A stretch of DNA of 64,000 nt from Chondromyces crocatus (GTDB lineage: Bacteria; Myxococcota_A; Polyangia; Polyangiales; Polyangiaceae). Of this stretch, positions 42,374-51,329 are shown in pieces. Under the pieces are notes generated by a model, which did not search any database, was not told where the DNA came from, and saw only the letters and a list, made by a program, of their open reading frames with translations. The stretch's first letter is position 1. Each line of letters opens with the position of its first letter. The stretch spans positions 8,788,501 through 8,852,500 of the forward strand of contig NZ_CP012159.1 of the NCBI RefSeq assembly GCF_001189295.1. The letters run 5' to 3'. The translations under genes were made by a program, and so were the position numbers.

Positions 42374-43275
42374 CGGTGGCCGCGAGGCCCTCGCTGCCCA
42401 CCGTGCAAGGGAGTGCCCCGCCAGCGCCGAGGGCACGGACGTCGTTCGAGCGCGTCGGCCCAGAGGATCAGTTCCACGACTACGTGCTGGGGGCTTACAC
42501 ACCAGTCGCTCCAGCAGAAGGGAAGCTTCGCTCGCTGGCGCTCCTGGTGGAGTCGTTCGCGCTGGCGGGCCTGGAAGAAGAGGGGCTCCGGCTCGTGCGC
42601 TGTGTACGCGAAGGCCTCGGAGCCTTCCGTACGGTCTGGGGCGTGAAGCGCGTCCACGCGACGGAAGCGATGGCCTGGGAGCTGTATTTCTACGACTGGG
42701 AGCGGGCGCACGCGGACGTGTCGCTCCCGCGCCTGCGGGAGATTCTGGCCCCCTCGGTGGACGTGGACGCGCGGGAGCCGTTCCCCCTGCCCTGGCACAT
42801 GGTGTCGATCGAGGTGTCCTCCGAGGCGCTCGCGCAGCGAGGCCGGGTGGCGGCGCACGTGTACATCGACATGCGGAGCTATGAGCTGTCGGGAGACAAG
42901 TTCACGTTCGAGAACGTATACACGTTCCATGATCCACGGACGGAGGTGGACATGATCCTGCACCGGTTGCGGTCGTCGGTTCACTTCGATCCGGATCGCG
43001 ATGGGCTGGCGACGCTGATGCCTCCGCCGCTGCGACGCTGCGGGAAGATGTGCGTCGCGAACAAGCGCGCCTCCGACGCGGTCTACTTCTCGCGCATCCG
43101 GACGCCCGCGCTGACGTGGTTCCTGCGCACCCATGGGTGGCCCGAGGCCCTGGCGTCGCTGACGACGACGCAGGCGGCGGCGCTGGATCACCTGCTCTGG
43201 GACGTGGGTCTGGATTTCGATCGCGCAGGAGGGGTGGTCTCCCCGCGCAAGACGGGGATCTATGGAAGCTTCTGA
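42370..43275 (+). CDS. Unknown protein with repeated Tyr strands, radical SAM partner
   Basis: A 301-residue protein not recognised. Beta-like strands WELYFYDWE, AHVYIDMRSYEL, FENVYTFHD, DAVYFSRI and the terminal PRKTGIYGSF, with intervening helices, resemble the strand pattern of the 33136-34110 protein, so the two may share a fold (ABBA-like barrel as a guess). Start GTG at 42370 overlaps the TGA of the previous gene. Its end overlaps the radical SAM gene by 14 bp. Tight coupling with both genes indicates they act together. No transmembrane segment or signal peptide is seen. The function is unknown. Confidence 0.6.
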   Translation: MTVAARPSLPTVQGSAPPAPRARTSFERVGPEDQFHDYVLGAYTPVAPAEGKLRSLALLVESFALAGLEEEGLRLVRCVREGLGAFRTVWGVKRVHATEAMAWELYFYDWERAHADVSLPRLREILAPSVDVDAREPFPLPWHMVSIEVSSEALAQRGRVAAHVYIDMRSYELSGDKFTFENVYTFHDPRTEVDMILHRLRSSVHFDPDRDGLATLMPPPLRRCGKMCVANKRASDAVYFSRIRTPALTWFLRTHGWPEALASLTTTQAAALDHLLWDVGLDFDRAGGVVSPRKTGIYGSF

Positions 43276-44713
43276 GCGTCCCCGGGCGAAGGCGCTTCAG
43301 CTCGCGCCGCCCCTTCCCTCGGTCCGTGAGGAGCACGCGCCGATCCCGCGGGCAGAGGCGTGGTGGGCGGAGAGCCTGCTGGTGACGTTCGCCTTCCGCT
43401 GCAACCTGGCTTGCACGTTCTGCATGGTCGAGGACGCGCTCGACGTGTACGCGGGGACGTCGCTGGAGGAGATGCGGCGCGCGACGAGAGATCCGACCGT
43501 TTTGCGGGGAGCGAAGCGGATCATCTTCAGCGGCGGAGAGGTGACGCTGGCGAAGGATCTGCTGGCCTACGTGGAGGCGGCGCGACAGCTGCCAGGGATC
43601 GAGCACGTGCGGCTGCAGACGAATGGGGTGCGGCTCGTCGACAAGGCGTATCTGAGAGCGCTGCTCGATGCAGGCGTGGACGAGCTGTTCATCTCGCTGC
43701 ACGCACCGGACGCGGAGACGTGTGATGCCGTCACGCAGCGACGAGGATCGTTCAGGCGGATCCTGGCAGGCATCGAGGCGGTGGCCGAGAGCGGGGCCGC
43801 GCTGTTCACGAACACGGCGATCGTGAAGGCCAATTTCGAGGTACTCCCGGAGATCGTGTCGCTGGTGGCGCCGTTCGGTCCGCGATCGATGGAGTTCTGG
43901 AACTACTGGCCGAGAGGGGACGAGGAAGGCGCACGGGGGATGAACGCGCGGGTGAGCGAGGTGCGAGAGCCGCTGCTGGAGGCACTCGGGCGCTGCGTCA
44001 TGCGGGGGATCCCGCCCGTGGTGAAGTGGTTTCCGCGATGCCTTCTGGGAGAGTTCGCGGCCTGTCACGATGACGGGCAGCCGCCGTCGCTGATCGAGGA
44101 TCGGTACTGGGAGCGGGAGCCCAGCTATGGGTGCATCTATGAGGGGGTCTGCCAGGAGGCGCCCGCACGACCCGGTGGCTCGACGGCAGGAGCGTGCGTT
44201 GGGCTGAGCGACTCGTACGTGTTCGAGCACGGCTGGGAGGAGCAGGTGCTCGCGCCGCGCAGGGGCGTGAGAGGTCCTGGTCGAGACGATGGAGAGAAGG
44301 TGGTCAGGGGAGATGCCGCTTTCGCAGATGCGGCGGGGGTCGGGCGTTCACTCACCGCAGACGCCGGGCCGCGACGGAGCGAGCAGGCGGTGCTCGCAGA
44401 GTTCCTGAAGCCACTGGACCTTCACGTGGGGATGAGGTTCGGAGGGAGCTGGGCACTGCAGGAGGTCGGGCGCGCGCGTGGAGCCGAGGGCGCTCTGGTG
44501 ACGCTGACGTTCACGCCGTCGGCCCCCGGTGGGCGCGTCATCGTGCGCCTCCACGGGCGGGATCCTGCCAGGCGATGCGCGGTGCGGACGAAGAGCTTCG
44601 ACGTGAGCTACCGGGTGGAGGGCGCGGTGCGGGCGGAGGAAGCCGCGGGAATGCTGCGGTTGTTGTTCGAGCAACTCGATGGCCGTGATCCTGGTGGGCT
44701 GCGGTTGCCGTGA
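43262..44713 (+). CDS. Radical SAM protein (SPASM-like length, extra C-terminal domain)
   Basis: A 483-residue radical SAM enzyme. The motif C47-NLA-C51-TF-C54 (RCNLACTFC) is followed by the GGEV-type SAM contact (IIFSGGEVTLAKDLL), QTNG, and FISLHAPDAETCD. Additional cysteines after the barrel (FPRCLLGEFAACHDDG, YGCIYEGVC) could bind a further iron-sulfur cluster. The last 100 residues (LTFTPSAPGGRVIVRL... FDVSYRVEGAVRAEEAAGML) resemble the C-terminal domain of the radical SAM protein at 31163. The start overlaps the unknown partner gene. Substrate unknown; peptide or small-molecule modification is plausible. Confidence 0.87.
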   Translation: MEASERPRAKALQLAPPLPSVREEHAPIPRAEAWWAESLLVTFAFRCNLACTFCMVEDALDVYAGTSLEEMRRATRDPTVLRGAKRIIFSGGEVTLAKDLLAYVEAARQLPGIEHVRLQTNGVRLVDKAYLRALLDAGVDELFISLHAPDAETCDAVTQRRGSFRRILAGIEAVAESGAALFTNTAIVKANFEVLPEIVSLVAPFGPRSMEFWNYWPRGDEEGARGMNARVSEVREPLLEALGRCVMRGIPPVVKWFPRCLLGEFAACHDDGQPPSLIEDRYWEREPSYGCIYEGVCQEAPARPGGSTAGACVGLSDSYVFEHGWEEQVLAPRRGVRGPGRDDGEKVVRGDAAFADAAGVGRSLTADAGPRRSEQAVLAEFLKPLDLHVGMRFGGSWALQEVGRARGAEGALVTLTFTPSAPGGRVIVRLHGRDPARRCAVRTKSFDVSYRVEGAVRAEEAAGMLRLLFEQLDGRDPGGLRLP

Positions 44714-44760
44714 GTCCTGCACGGCGTGGGGACCCCGCTCAGGCCAGGGGAGACGCGAAG

Positions 44761-47010
44761 GTGAAGAGGAGCGCGCCTGTCGGCCGTATCCATCTGGCCC
44801 ACGCTGCACTGACCATCACGCTCGTTGCTTGCGCAGGGGACGGGCCGGCCGGGGAGCCTTCTGGAAGCGGTGGCGCCGGAGGGAATACGACGAGCACGAC
44901 GGGCGTGGTGAGTTCGTCGGGGACCGGCGGTGAGGGAGGAGCGCTCCCCGAGGAGTTCTCGGTGGGTGGTGTGGTCACCGATGGGGTAGCGCCGATTGCA
45001 GGCGCGATCGTGATGCAGGGCGGCGGCTCGCCGGACTTCGTCACGGGGTTGGATGGCACCTTCTCCATCCAGCTGAGCCGCACCATCCCGGGCACACCGA
45101 CGGTCGTGGCCGCCAAGGTGGGCTACCGCAGCCGTGGCGTCGAGATCACGCGGCTCCCCGAGGTGCCCATCGAGCTCGCTCTGCTCGCGGTATCTCCACC
45201 GGACAACACGGCCTACGTGTTCGGGAATCCGGGGAAGGGCGACGCGGGTCACGACAATTCGACGGCCTTCTGCGGGCACTGTCACACGACCTTGACGGCG
45301 CAATTCCAGACGTCGGCACACGCACGAGCGACGCGCGATCCGCTGGTGCAAGCGCTGTACGCCGGGACGTCGCGCGCCCATGGTGACGAGGCATCCTGCG
45401 TGGCGGCCGGAGGGGTTCATCGCGCCGGGCGCGTGCCGGGCTCGGTGGGGGACGTGGAGCCGAAGTGCTACCTGGGCGGCGGCGTGCTGTCGGATCTGAA
45501 CCCTGCCTGCGGAGGCGCAGGTCAGCTCGCCTGCGATGATCCTGCGCTCCCTGCCGGGAGCCGGCCGACGAGGTTCGGGGGATGCGCGGACTGCCACGCG
45601 GCAGGCCTCGAAGGCGCAACAGGAGGGAGAAATCTGCTCGATGCGGTGGGCGTGGCGTTCGAGAACGGCAACCACTGCGACACGTGTCATAAAGTCCGCG
45701 ACGTGGATCTGTCGCGTCCTCCAGGGACGGCCGGCGCGCTGGTGCTTCAGCGTCCTCGGGAACGGCTGACGGACATGCCGGGCGCACCGCTGAGGCAAGT
45801 GATGTTCGGTCCCTACCCTGATGTGCCGAACGAGTTCATGGGAGGAAGCTACCAGCCGGTGTTCTCGAGCGCCGTCTTCTGCGCAGGATGTCACGAGCAG
45901 AAGCAAGCCGCCCTGCTTCCAGGAGCGACCCTCGATGCGAGCCGCTGGCCCGAGGGACTGCCGACCCACAGCACGTACTCGGAGTGGTCGGAAAGCTCGT
46001 GGGGGACACCAGGGACGCCTTGTCAGTTCTGCCACATGCCCGCGGTGACGAACCTGAAGAGCACCGTCGACGTGACGACGGAGGAGAACGCAGGGATTGT
46101 CTTCGGGTTCGTGAGGCCGGAAGGCGCCATCCGGTCCCACACTTTCCGCGGACCGCTGGCGGGAAGCCCGCGGTTGATCGACGAGGCGCTGAGGCTGGGG
46201 GTCTCCGTGACGCCTCAAGGTGGCGCGCTGGGGGTGACGGTGCATCTCCGCAACCAGGAGTGCGGTCATGCACTGCCGACGGGTGAACCCATGCGCGCGC
46301 TGGTGCTGCTGGTTCGGGCTGAAGGGTGTGACGCGCCGCTGCTTCCGACCGGCGGGATGACGGTGAACGATGTGGGCGGGGCGCTGGTCAGGGGGGTGCT
46401 CGGTCAGGGTGCGGTGCTGTCCGGGGTGACGTTGACGTGGGCGGCAGGCGCAGCGCGCGCGCGGCCAGGGCACGTGGTGCGTGTGGTGCGGCCGACGGGG
46501 ACCTTCGATGACTACACGGGCGTGGGTCGGTTTGCGGATCCGCTGCTGAGCGCGGAGGACAAGGGCCTGGAGGTGCATGCGCCGGTGGGAGAGGCGGTGG
46601 TGCTCTCGGTGGGCGGAGGCGTCCTGATGCTGGAGACGCCGATCACGGCGCAAGCAGGGGACGTACTGCTGCTCGGGGAGACGCTGGCGTGGCCCCCGGT
46701 CGATGGCCAGGCAGCGCTGGCGCTCGCCGGCATCGCTGGGAGCACGTTCGCGCGGGTGCTGGTGGACCCGTCGGGAGAGAGGCAGGTCCCGCACCACCGT
46801 GCGGTCGACATCGCCAGCGACAACCGGATCCCAGCGCAGAGCGAAGGCGTCAGCGAGCACTCGTTCGCGCTTCAGCCGGGATGCTCGGAGGCACGGGTGG
46901 AGGTGGTGGTGCTCTATCGTCCCGTGCCGCTCGGCCTGGGGCGCGAGCGAGGAGCCGAGACGCGCGATCACGTGATCGCAAAGACCACGCGGGTCGTGCA
47001 GCTACCATGA
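44761..47010 (+). CDS. Five-haem c-type cytochrome lipoprotein
   Basis: A 749-residue exported multihaem protein. From the GTG at 44761, which has an AGGGGAG site, the N-terminus is a lipoprotein signal (KRSAPVGRIHLAHAALTITLVAC, in parts; lipobox LVAC). A longer form from a GTG at 44710 overlapping the previous stop is less likely. A beta domain like carboxypeptidase regulatory domains (about 60-135) precedes five CxxCH haem sites with first Cys at 171, 275, 306, 374 and 421. The region resembles cytochrome c554-type proteins. The C-terminal 300 residues are beta-rich with HALPTGEPMRALVLLV. It could deliver electrons at the outer surface and is operonic with the radical SAM gene. Confidence 0.85.
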   Translation: MKRSAPVGRIHLAHAALTITLVACAGDGPAGEPSGSGGAGGNTTSTTGVVSSSGTGGEGGALPEEFSVGGVVTDGVAPIAGAIVMQGGGSPDFVTGLDGTFSIQLSRTIPGTPTVVAAKVGYRSRGVEITRLPEVPIELALLAVSPPDNTAYVFGNPGKGDAGHDNSTAFCGHCHTTLTAQFQTSAHARATRDPLVQALYAGTSRAHGDEASCVAAGGVHRAGRVPGSVGDVEPKCYLGGGVLSDLNPACGGAGQLACDDPALPAGSRPTRFGGCADCHAAGLEGATGGRNLLDAVGVAFENGNHCDTCHKVRDVDLSRPPGTAGALVLQRPRERLTDMPGAPLRQVMFGPYPDVPNEFMGGSYQPVFSSAVFCAGCHEQKQAALLPGATLDASRWPEGLPTHSTYSEWSESSWGTPGTPCQFCHMPAVTNLKSTVDVTTEENAGIVFGFVRPEGAIRSHTFRGPLAGSPRLIDEALRLGVSVTPQGGALGVTVHLRNQECGHALPTGEPMRALVLLVRAEGCDAPLLPTGGMTVNDVGGALVRGVLGQGAVLSGVTLTWAAGAARARPGHVVRVVRPTGTFDDYTGVGRFADPLLSAEDKGLEVHAPVGEAVVLSVGGGVLMLETPITAQAGDVLLLGETLAWPPVDGQAALALAGIAGSTFARVLVDPSGERQVPHHRAVDIASDNRIPAQSEGVSEHSFALQPGCSEARVEVVVLYRPVPLGLGRERGAETRDHVIAKTTRVVQLP

Positions 47011-47055
47011 GGGACGCAGGAGCCAGGCTACAGGGCGGATTTCATCGCGCGCTCC

Positions 47056-47433
47056 TCAGTCCATCTTCCCACGCACCCTCAAGCCGAAGCCGTTGAAGCC
47101 GAGCCAGAGAGGCATGACACCGAGATCTCGGAGGTTCTGAAGGGTCGGAGCCAGGTTGCGGAGCTGAGCCAGGAGCTGATGCGCAGGTCGAGCGCGGGGA
47201 GGTTCCGTCGGCTCTCGCCCGGCATCCGCATCCTCCTCGACAGCGACCGCTCTGGCTTCCGCCCTGGCGCTGGCATCTTCACGGAGCGCCGTCTGAAGCC
47301 ACGCACGGTCGACGGGGAGCACGAAGAACGCAGCACCGTCACCTTCTGCAACAGCGGACCCCGACACCATGAGCAGCGCGATCCCCACCATCGTGCCGCC
47401 GATCCCCTGCGACCAGCAGAGTCTCTCCCTCAT
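47056..47433 (-). CDS. Small exported protein of unknown function
   Basis: A 125-residue protein with an N-terminal signal peptide (GGTMVGIALLMVSGSAVAEG, cleavage after AVA). The mature part is acidic/Arg-Ala mixed, then LLAQLRNLAPTLQNLRDLGVMPLWLGFNGFGLRVR, which resembles an outer-membrane or amphipathic strand segment. No family is recognised. The gene is last in a leftward group starting with pcnB and lies 45 bp from the convergent cytochrome gene. Confidence 0.5.
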   Translation of the reverse strand: MRERLCWSQGIGGTMVGIALLMVSGSAVAEGDGAAFFVLPVDRAWLQTALREDASARAEARAVAVEEDADAGREPTEPPRARPAHQLLAQLRNLAPTLQNLRDLGVMPLWLGFNGFGLRVRGKMD

Positions 47434-47456
47434 CCACGAAACCTAGAACGCGCCAG

Positions 47457-47888
47457 CTAGACCGGCAGCCCCACCGCTCTCCGGATCACGCGCACGACAT
47501 CGTCCGTGATGGAGTATGCAGCGAGTGTGTCGAGGGGTACCAGGGCGACCTCGGAGGCGTCGTCACCTGCGCGCAATGTGCCCGAGAGTGGCACGCAGGC
47601 ATAGTCGAGGATGACGTAGTGGTACGGCGGTTCCAGGATCTCGATGATCTCCACCAGGGCCCCCACCTGAACGGAGAGCCCCGTCTCTTCGGAGACTTCA
47701 CGGGCCACGGCATCGACGAGCCGTTCTCCAGGTTCCACGCTCCCGCCAGGCAAGGACCAGCATCCAGCGAGAGGAGGTCGCGCGCGACGTACGAGCACGA
47801 CGCGAGGCCCGCCAGGGTTGCTCTGGTCGAGCACCACGGCCCCGATGGCGAGGCGTGGAACGCCAGGGGCATACGGCGATGTGGTCAT
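47457..47888 (-). CDS. Nudix hydrolase
   Basis: A 143-residue Nudix-fold hydrolase with the Nudix box GSVEPGERLVDAVAREVSEETGL (GX5EX7REUXEEXGU) near residue 47-70. It hydrolyses a nucleoside diphosphate linked to another moiety; substrate unknown. An ADP-ribose or NADH-type specificity cannot be judged. The gene starts only 2 bp after the transglutaminase-like gene stop, so both are in one operon, and the small exported protein follows it by 23 bp. Confidence 0.93.
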   Translation of the reverse strand: MTTSPYAPGVPRLAIGAVVLDQSNPGGPRVVLVRRARPPLAGCWSLPGGSVEPGERLVDAVAREVSEETGLSVQVGALVEIIEILEPPYHYVILDYACVPLSGTLRAGDDASEVALVPLDTLAAYSITDDVVRVIRRAVGLPV

Positions 47889-47890
47889 GC

Positions 47891-49558
47891 TCAGTGCGGC
47901 GTGTCGGAGCGGCCAGGCGCACAGCGCGCGTCGCCTGGAGTGACGACGATGAGATCGTGATCGCCGACCGGAAAGTCACGGGGGACGACGACGGCGCCTT
48001 CATAGTGGCCGCGCTCATCGGTGGACAGGGAGCCAATGACGGTGCCCTGAGGCGTGGCGTCGCTGCGCAGGATGACGTCGATGCGGACACGAGCGCAGGG
48101 ACCAGCGTCGCCGGTGGTCTGGCCTTGGAGGTGGAGCGGGAGGCCGCGCTGGATGTCCTTGTCGATCGAGGTGATGACGACCTTGGTCCTCGATCCGGTC
48201 GTTTCCTGGAGTGTGCTCGTCGGAGGCGTCGCCGAGAGGGGCGCCGTCGGTGTCGGGGCCGACGTGCTGCTGGCGCCGTTGCCAGAGCCCCCTGGACCCG
48301 ACGGAGAACGCGCCTGCTGCTCCGCCCTGGACCGTTCGGCGAGGTCTTGACCGGAGTCGCGTGCCTCGGGCCAGGTGTAAGGATCAGGCGGCGGCACGTA
48401 GGGGGGACGGTTGGCGTCGAGGTTTTGATCCATGTTGAGCGCAGCGCCCCCGAGGTCGATGCGGTGCCACAAGGTGCCGTCGAAAACCTCGATCCAGGCG
48501 TGGGCCTCGTTGACGACCATGCGCGCAGGGACCCCCAGGTGCAGCGCCGTCACCAGAAAAGCGAAGGCGCGGTGACGGCAGACACCCTTCTTGGAGAGGG
48601 CGAGGTCGAGGTAGATGTCCCCTCGCTCGCGGGGAGGATCGTCCGACGGAGCGAAATCGCGGAAGTACTCGACCATCTTTCGCACGGCGACCTGTGGCCG
48701 GATGGCGCGAGAAATCCCGATGGCGCGCGCGACCTCGTCGAACGCGGCGGAGGCGGGGAGGCGCTGGCGGGGGTGCTTGTCGAGCGTCGACCAGTCCACG
48801 TCGGCGAAGTCGCTGCCGAAGGTGGCGCGAGGGATGGCGAGCTGCATGACCAGCCTCACCCGCGCCTGGGTCGTTCCACGGACGAACCAGTTCTCGGCGC
48901 CGTCACGAAGGATCGTGACGTCCGCTGGAGGCGTCACGTGCATGCGCAGGATGCGGGAACCAGGTCCAACGGTCGGGATGCGAACGGGCTCGTTGGGAAC
49001 GAGGTCGACGCCGATGTCGCCATAGAAGGGCTCGTCACCCGGGGTGAGGGCGCCGCCGACCCGGACGAGCTGAAGTTCCTTCTTGTCGACGAACAGGGTG
49101 TAGTTGGGGTGGACGGCGTCGTACGCGCTGAGACGCTTGAAGGGTGCAGTCGCCGGAGAGAAGGGGTCGTCGTAGTTCTCGACGTTCGGTCGGCGCGTGT
49201 CCCTGTCTGGCTCGTACGTGGAGTCGATGGACGAGTCCCCAGCAGTGTTGTTGTAGATCTGCTGGCGCGTGGGCGGTGGGTTACGCGGATCCGGCGCTGT
49301 GGCCATCCCGCTGGGGGTCTGGAGGTAAGCCGGGATCTCTCCGTCCAGGATCGTGGTCGCGAGCCTCAGATCTTCTTCCGGATCGGGCTCGAAATGCTCG
49401 TGCAGAAGGGAACTCTGCGCATCCGCGAGAGGCGCGACGGCGAGGACCAAGGCGAAGGCCAGCCCTCCGTGGGCTCGCCAGCGGGCAGCGGCGCCCGTGG
49501 AACTCCTCTGGGCGCGGCCGGCGGGACCTCGGGAAGAGAACGGGATGCGGTGGGTCAT
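47891..49558 (-). CDS. Exported transglutaminase-like protein
   Basis: A 555-residue protein with a long n-region and signal peptide (GGLAFALVLAVAPLADA). A transglutaminase-like cysteine-protease domain has its catalytic Cys at 327 (SKKGVCRHRAFAFLVTALHLGV), His in NEAHAWIEVFDG and Asp in RIDLGG. The C-terminal part, after a Ser/Thr/Pro linker, is a beta-sandwich-like domain (TKVVITSIDKDIQRGLPLHL...GHYEGAVVVPRDFPVGDHDL) like those that present surface structure. It may act on peptides at the envelope. The ATG at 49558 follows pcnB by 47 bp; likely the same operon. Confidence 0.85.
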   Translation of the reverse strand: MTHRIPFSSRGPAGRAQRSSTGAAARWRAHGGLAFALVLAVAPLADAQSSLLHEHFEPDPEEDLRLATTILDGEIPAYLQTPSGMATAPDPRNPPPTRQQIYNNTAGDSSIDSTYEPDRDTRRPNVENYDDPFSPATAPFKRLSAYDAVHPNYTLFVDKKELQLVRVGGALTPGDEPFYGDIGVDLVPNEPVRIPTVGPGSRILRMHVTPPADVTILRDGAENWFVRGTTQARVRLVMQLAIPRATFGSDFADVDWSTLDKHPRQRLPASAAFDEVARAIGISRAIRPQVAVRKMVEYFRDFAPSDDPPRERGDIYLDLALSKKGVCRHRAFAFLVTALHLGVPARMVVNEAHAWIEVFDGTLWHRIDLGGAALNMDQNLDANRPPYVPPPDPYTWPEARDSGQDLAERSRAEQQARSPSGPGGSGNGASSTSAPTPTAPLSATPPTSTLQETTGSRTKVVITSIDKDIQRGLPLHLQGQTTGDAGPCARVRIDVILRSDATPQGTVIGSLSTDERGHYEGAVVVPRDFPVGDHDLIVVTPGDARCAPGRSDTPH

Positions 49559-49605
49559 CGCGTCCGCCTATGAAACCATGGCCGACGCAAAGGTTCCAAC
49601 GAGTG

Positions 49606-51183
49606 CTACCGGCCGAAAGGCCCCTCGGAACGGTAACGGCGAGGGGCAGGCGCGGCACGGAAGCGATCGACAGGCTCGGTGGACAGGCCCCGAGCGGCGA
49701 GATCCGCCGCCGCCACCTCGACGGAGGACTGGAAGATCTCGGTCCGAGCAAAACGACCAGCACGGCCGCTCACCAGCCGAGGCAGCACGGCCACGATACG
49801 GCGCATTCCATCGGCGTACCGTCTGGAAATCGCGAGGCGCTCGATCAGTGGCTCGAGGAAGTCGGCCACGGCTCCAGCGCGGTCGCGGGCGCCTTCACAG
49901 ACCTCCTTCATCGGCTCCAGAAGCAGCAAGGTCCAGAGGACGGTGTCATCGAGCGGCCGTCCCTCGGCCGTCCTGCGGTCGGCGAAATCGAGGAGCCGCC
50001 ACAGCCGCTGCCCAGGGCCGTCGTCGCCTCGATCGTCGTAGATGAGTGCGCTGACCTCGGGGAGGAGCACGTCGAGGACCCCCGTCTCCCAGGCCAGGTA
50101 GATGGTGCGGCGCGCCTGCCCCCCGCGCATGAGGCGCAGGATCTCTTCCGACAGGCGAGGCCGCGCCGCGAGGGCCAGCACATCGCGGCAGAAGACGATG
50201 GCATCGTAGACGTCAGGGGTGATGCCGAAGCCCAGCCGACCGGCGAACTTGAGGGCGCGAAGGATGCGGATCGGATCCTCGCGAAAGCGGGTCTCCGGGT
50301 CGCCGATGGTATGGACGACCTGACGACGCAGGTCCTCCATGCCGCCCATCCAGTCGAGGACCTGCCGCGCTTCCAGATCGTAGAAGAGCGCGTTGATCCG
50401 GAAGTCGCGTCGCAAGGCATCTTCATGAGCCGCGCCGAAAACGTTGTCGTTCCGGATGAGCAGCTCCGAGGCTTCTTCACCTTCCTCCTTGGGATTCCTC
50501 CGGAAGGTGGCGACCTCGATGACCTTGCCGCCCCCGAAGAGGACGTGCACGAGCCGGAAGCGGCGCCCGATGATCCGCGAGTTGCGGAAAAGATCGCGCA
50601 CTTCCTCGGGGCGAGCGCTGGTGGCGACGTCGAAATCCTTGGGTCGCCGGTCGAGAAGGAGATCTCGGACACAGCCGCCGACGAGGTAGGCCTCGTGACG
50701 GTGACGCGTCAGGCGTCGAACGACCTTCTGGACGTCAGGATCGAGTCGAACGTCGTCGAAAACGACGTGGTAGCGACGGGGCTCCGGGATCGTCTCGGAG
50801 ACGAGCTCGACCTGGAAAGGATTCTTGACCGCCGCCAGAGACTCCGGATCCAGCGGACGAGGGGGAGGTGCCGAAGCATCCGGCTCGTCTGCGAAGGCGA
50901 CATGTTCGGCCTCGAGGTCGGGATCTGGGTCGAGCAGAGGCTCGCTCCCCGACGCCGAGAAATCATCGAAGTCGTCGGGCTCGAACTCCAGCTCATCCTC
51001 GACGGCCGCGAGTTGCTCGTCGTCCTCGAACCCAGCGGTCTGGGTCGAGGCGTCCGGAAAATCATCGAGGGGAGGATCTGACGAGCGAGGTGCCCGAGCT
51101 GCAACCGTCGATGTACTGGTAAGGACGTCGTCACTTACCGCAGAAGGGTCATTTTTTACAGGGATGGGGGTCGGACGACCCAT
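49606..51183 (-). CDS. pcnB: PcnB-type poly(A) polymerase / tRNA nucleotidyltransferase
   Basis: A 525-residue class II nucleotidyltransferase. After an acidic, probably disordered extension of about 130 residues (DDEQLAAVEDELEFEPDDFDD) comes the catalytic core: YLVGGCVRDLLLDRRPKDFDVATSA with the DxD metal ligands, FRLVHVLFGGGKVIEVATFR, and RRDFRINALFYD, then the RNA-binding region (DPIRILRALKFAGRLGF). The motifs match PcnB more than CCA-adding enzymes of the A-type, but poly(A) versus CCA cannot be settled by eye. The upstream extension is longer than usual. It is probably the first gene of the leftward operon. Confidence 0.9.
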   Translation of the reverse strand: MGRPTPIPVKNDPSAVSDDVLTSTSTVAARAPRSSDPPLDDFPDASTQTAGFEDDEQLAAVEDELEFEPDDFDDFSASGSEPLLDPDPDLEAEHVAFADEPDASAPPPRPLDPESLAAVKNPFQVELVSETIPEPRRYHVVFDDVRLDPDVQKVVRRLTRHRHEAYLVGGCVRDLLLDRRPKDFDVATSARPEEVRDLFRNSRIIGRRFRLVHVLFGGGKVIEVATFRRNPKEEGEEASELLIRNDNVFGAAHEDALRRDFRINALFYDLEARQVLDWMGGMEDLRRQVVHTIGDPETRFREDPIRILRALKFAGRLGFGITPDVYDAIVFCRDVLALAARPRLSEEILRLMRGGQARRTIYLAWETGVLDVLLPEVSALIYDDRGDDGPGQRLWRLLDFADRRTAEGRPLDDTVLWTLLLLEPMKEVCEGARDRAGAVADFLEPLIERLAISRRYADGMRRIVAVLPRLVSGRAGRFARTEIFQSSVEVAAADLAARGLSTEPVDRFRAAPAPRRYRSEGPFGR

Positions 51184-51329
51184 GGCTAGAAACCAATGCC
51201 AGCCGGGCAGTGCCTCAGGACGCTGCCGGCTTGAAGAAGACCTGTGTGGCGTCTAGCAGGGCTTTGGTGCGAGAGCAAAGGAGAGCTTGCAAAAGCCGCT
51301 GCCATGGCTCCGTCTCACGCGGTTCTCGC

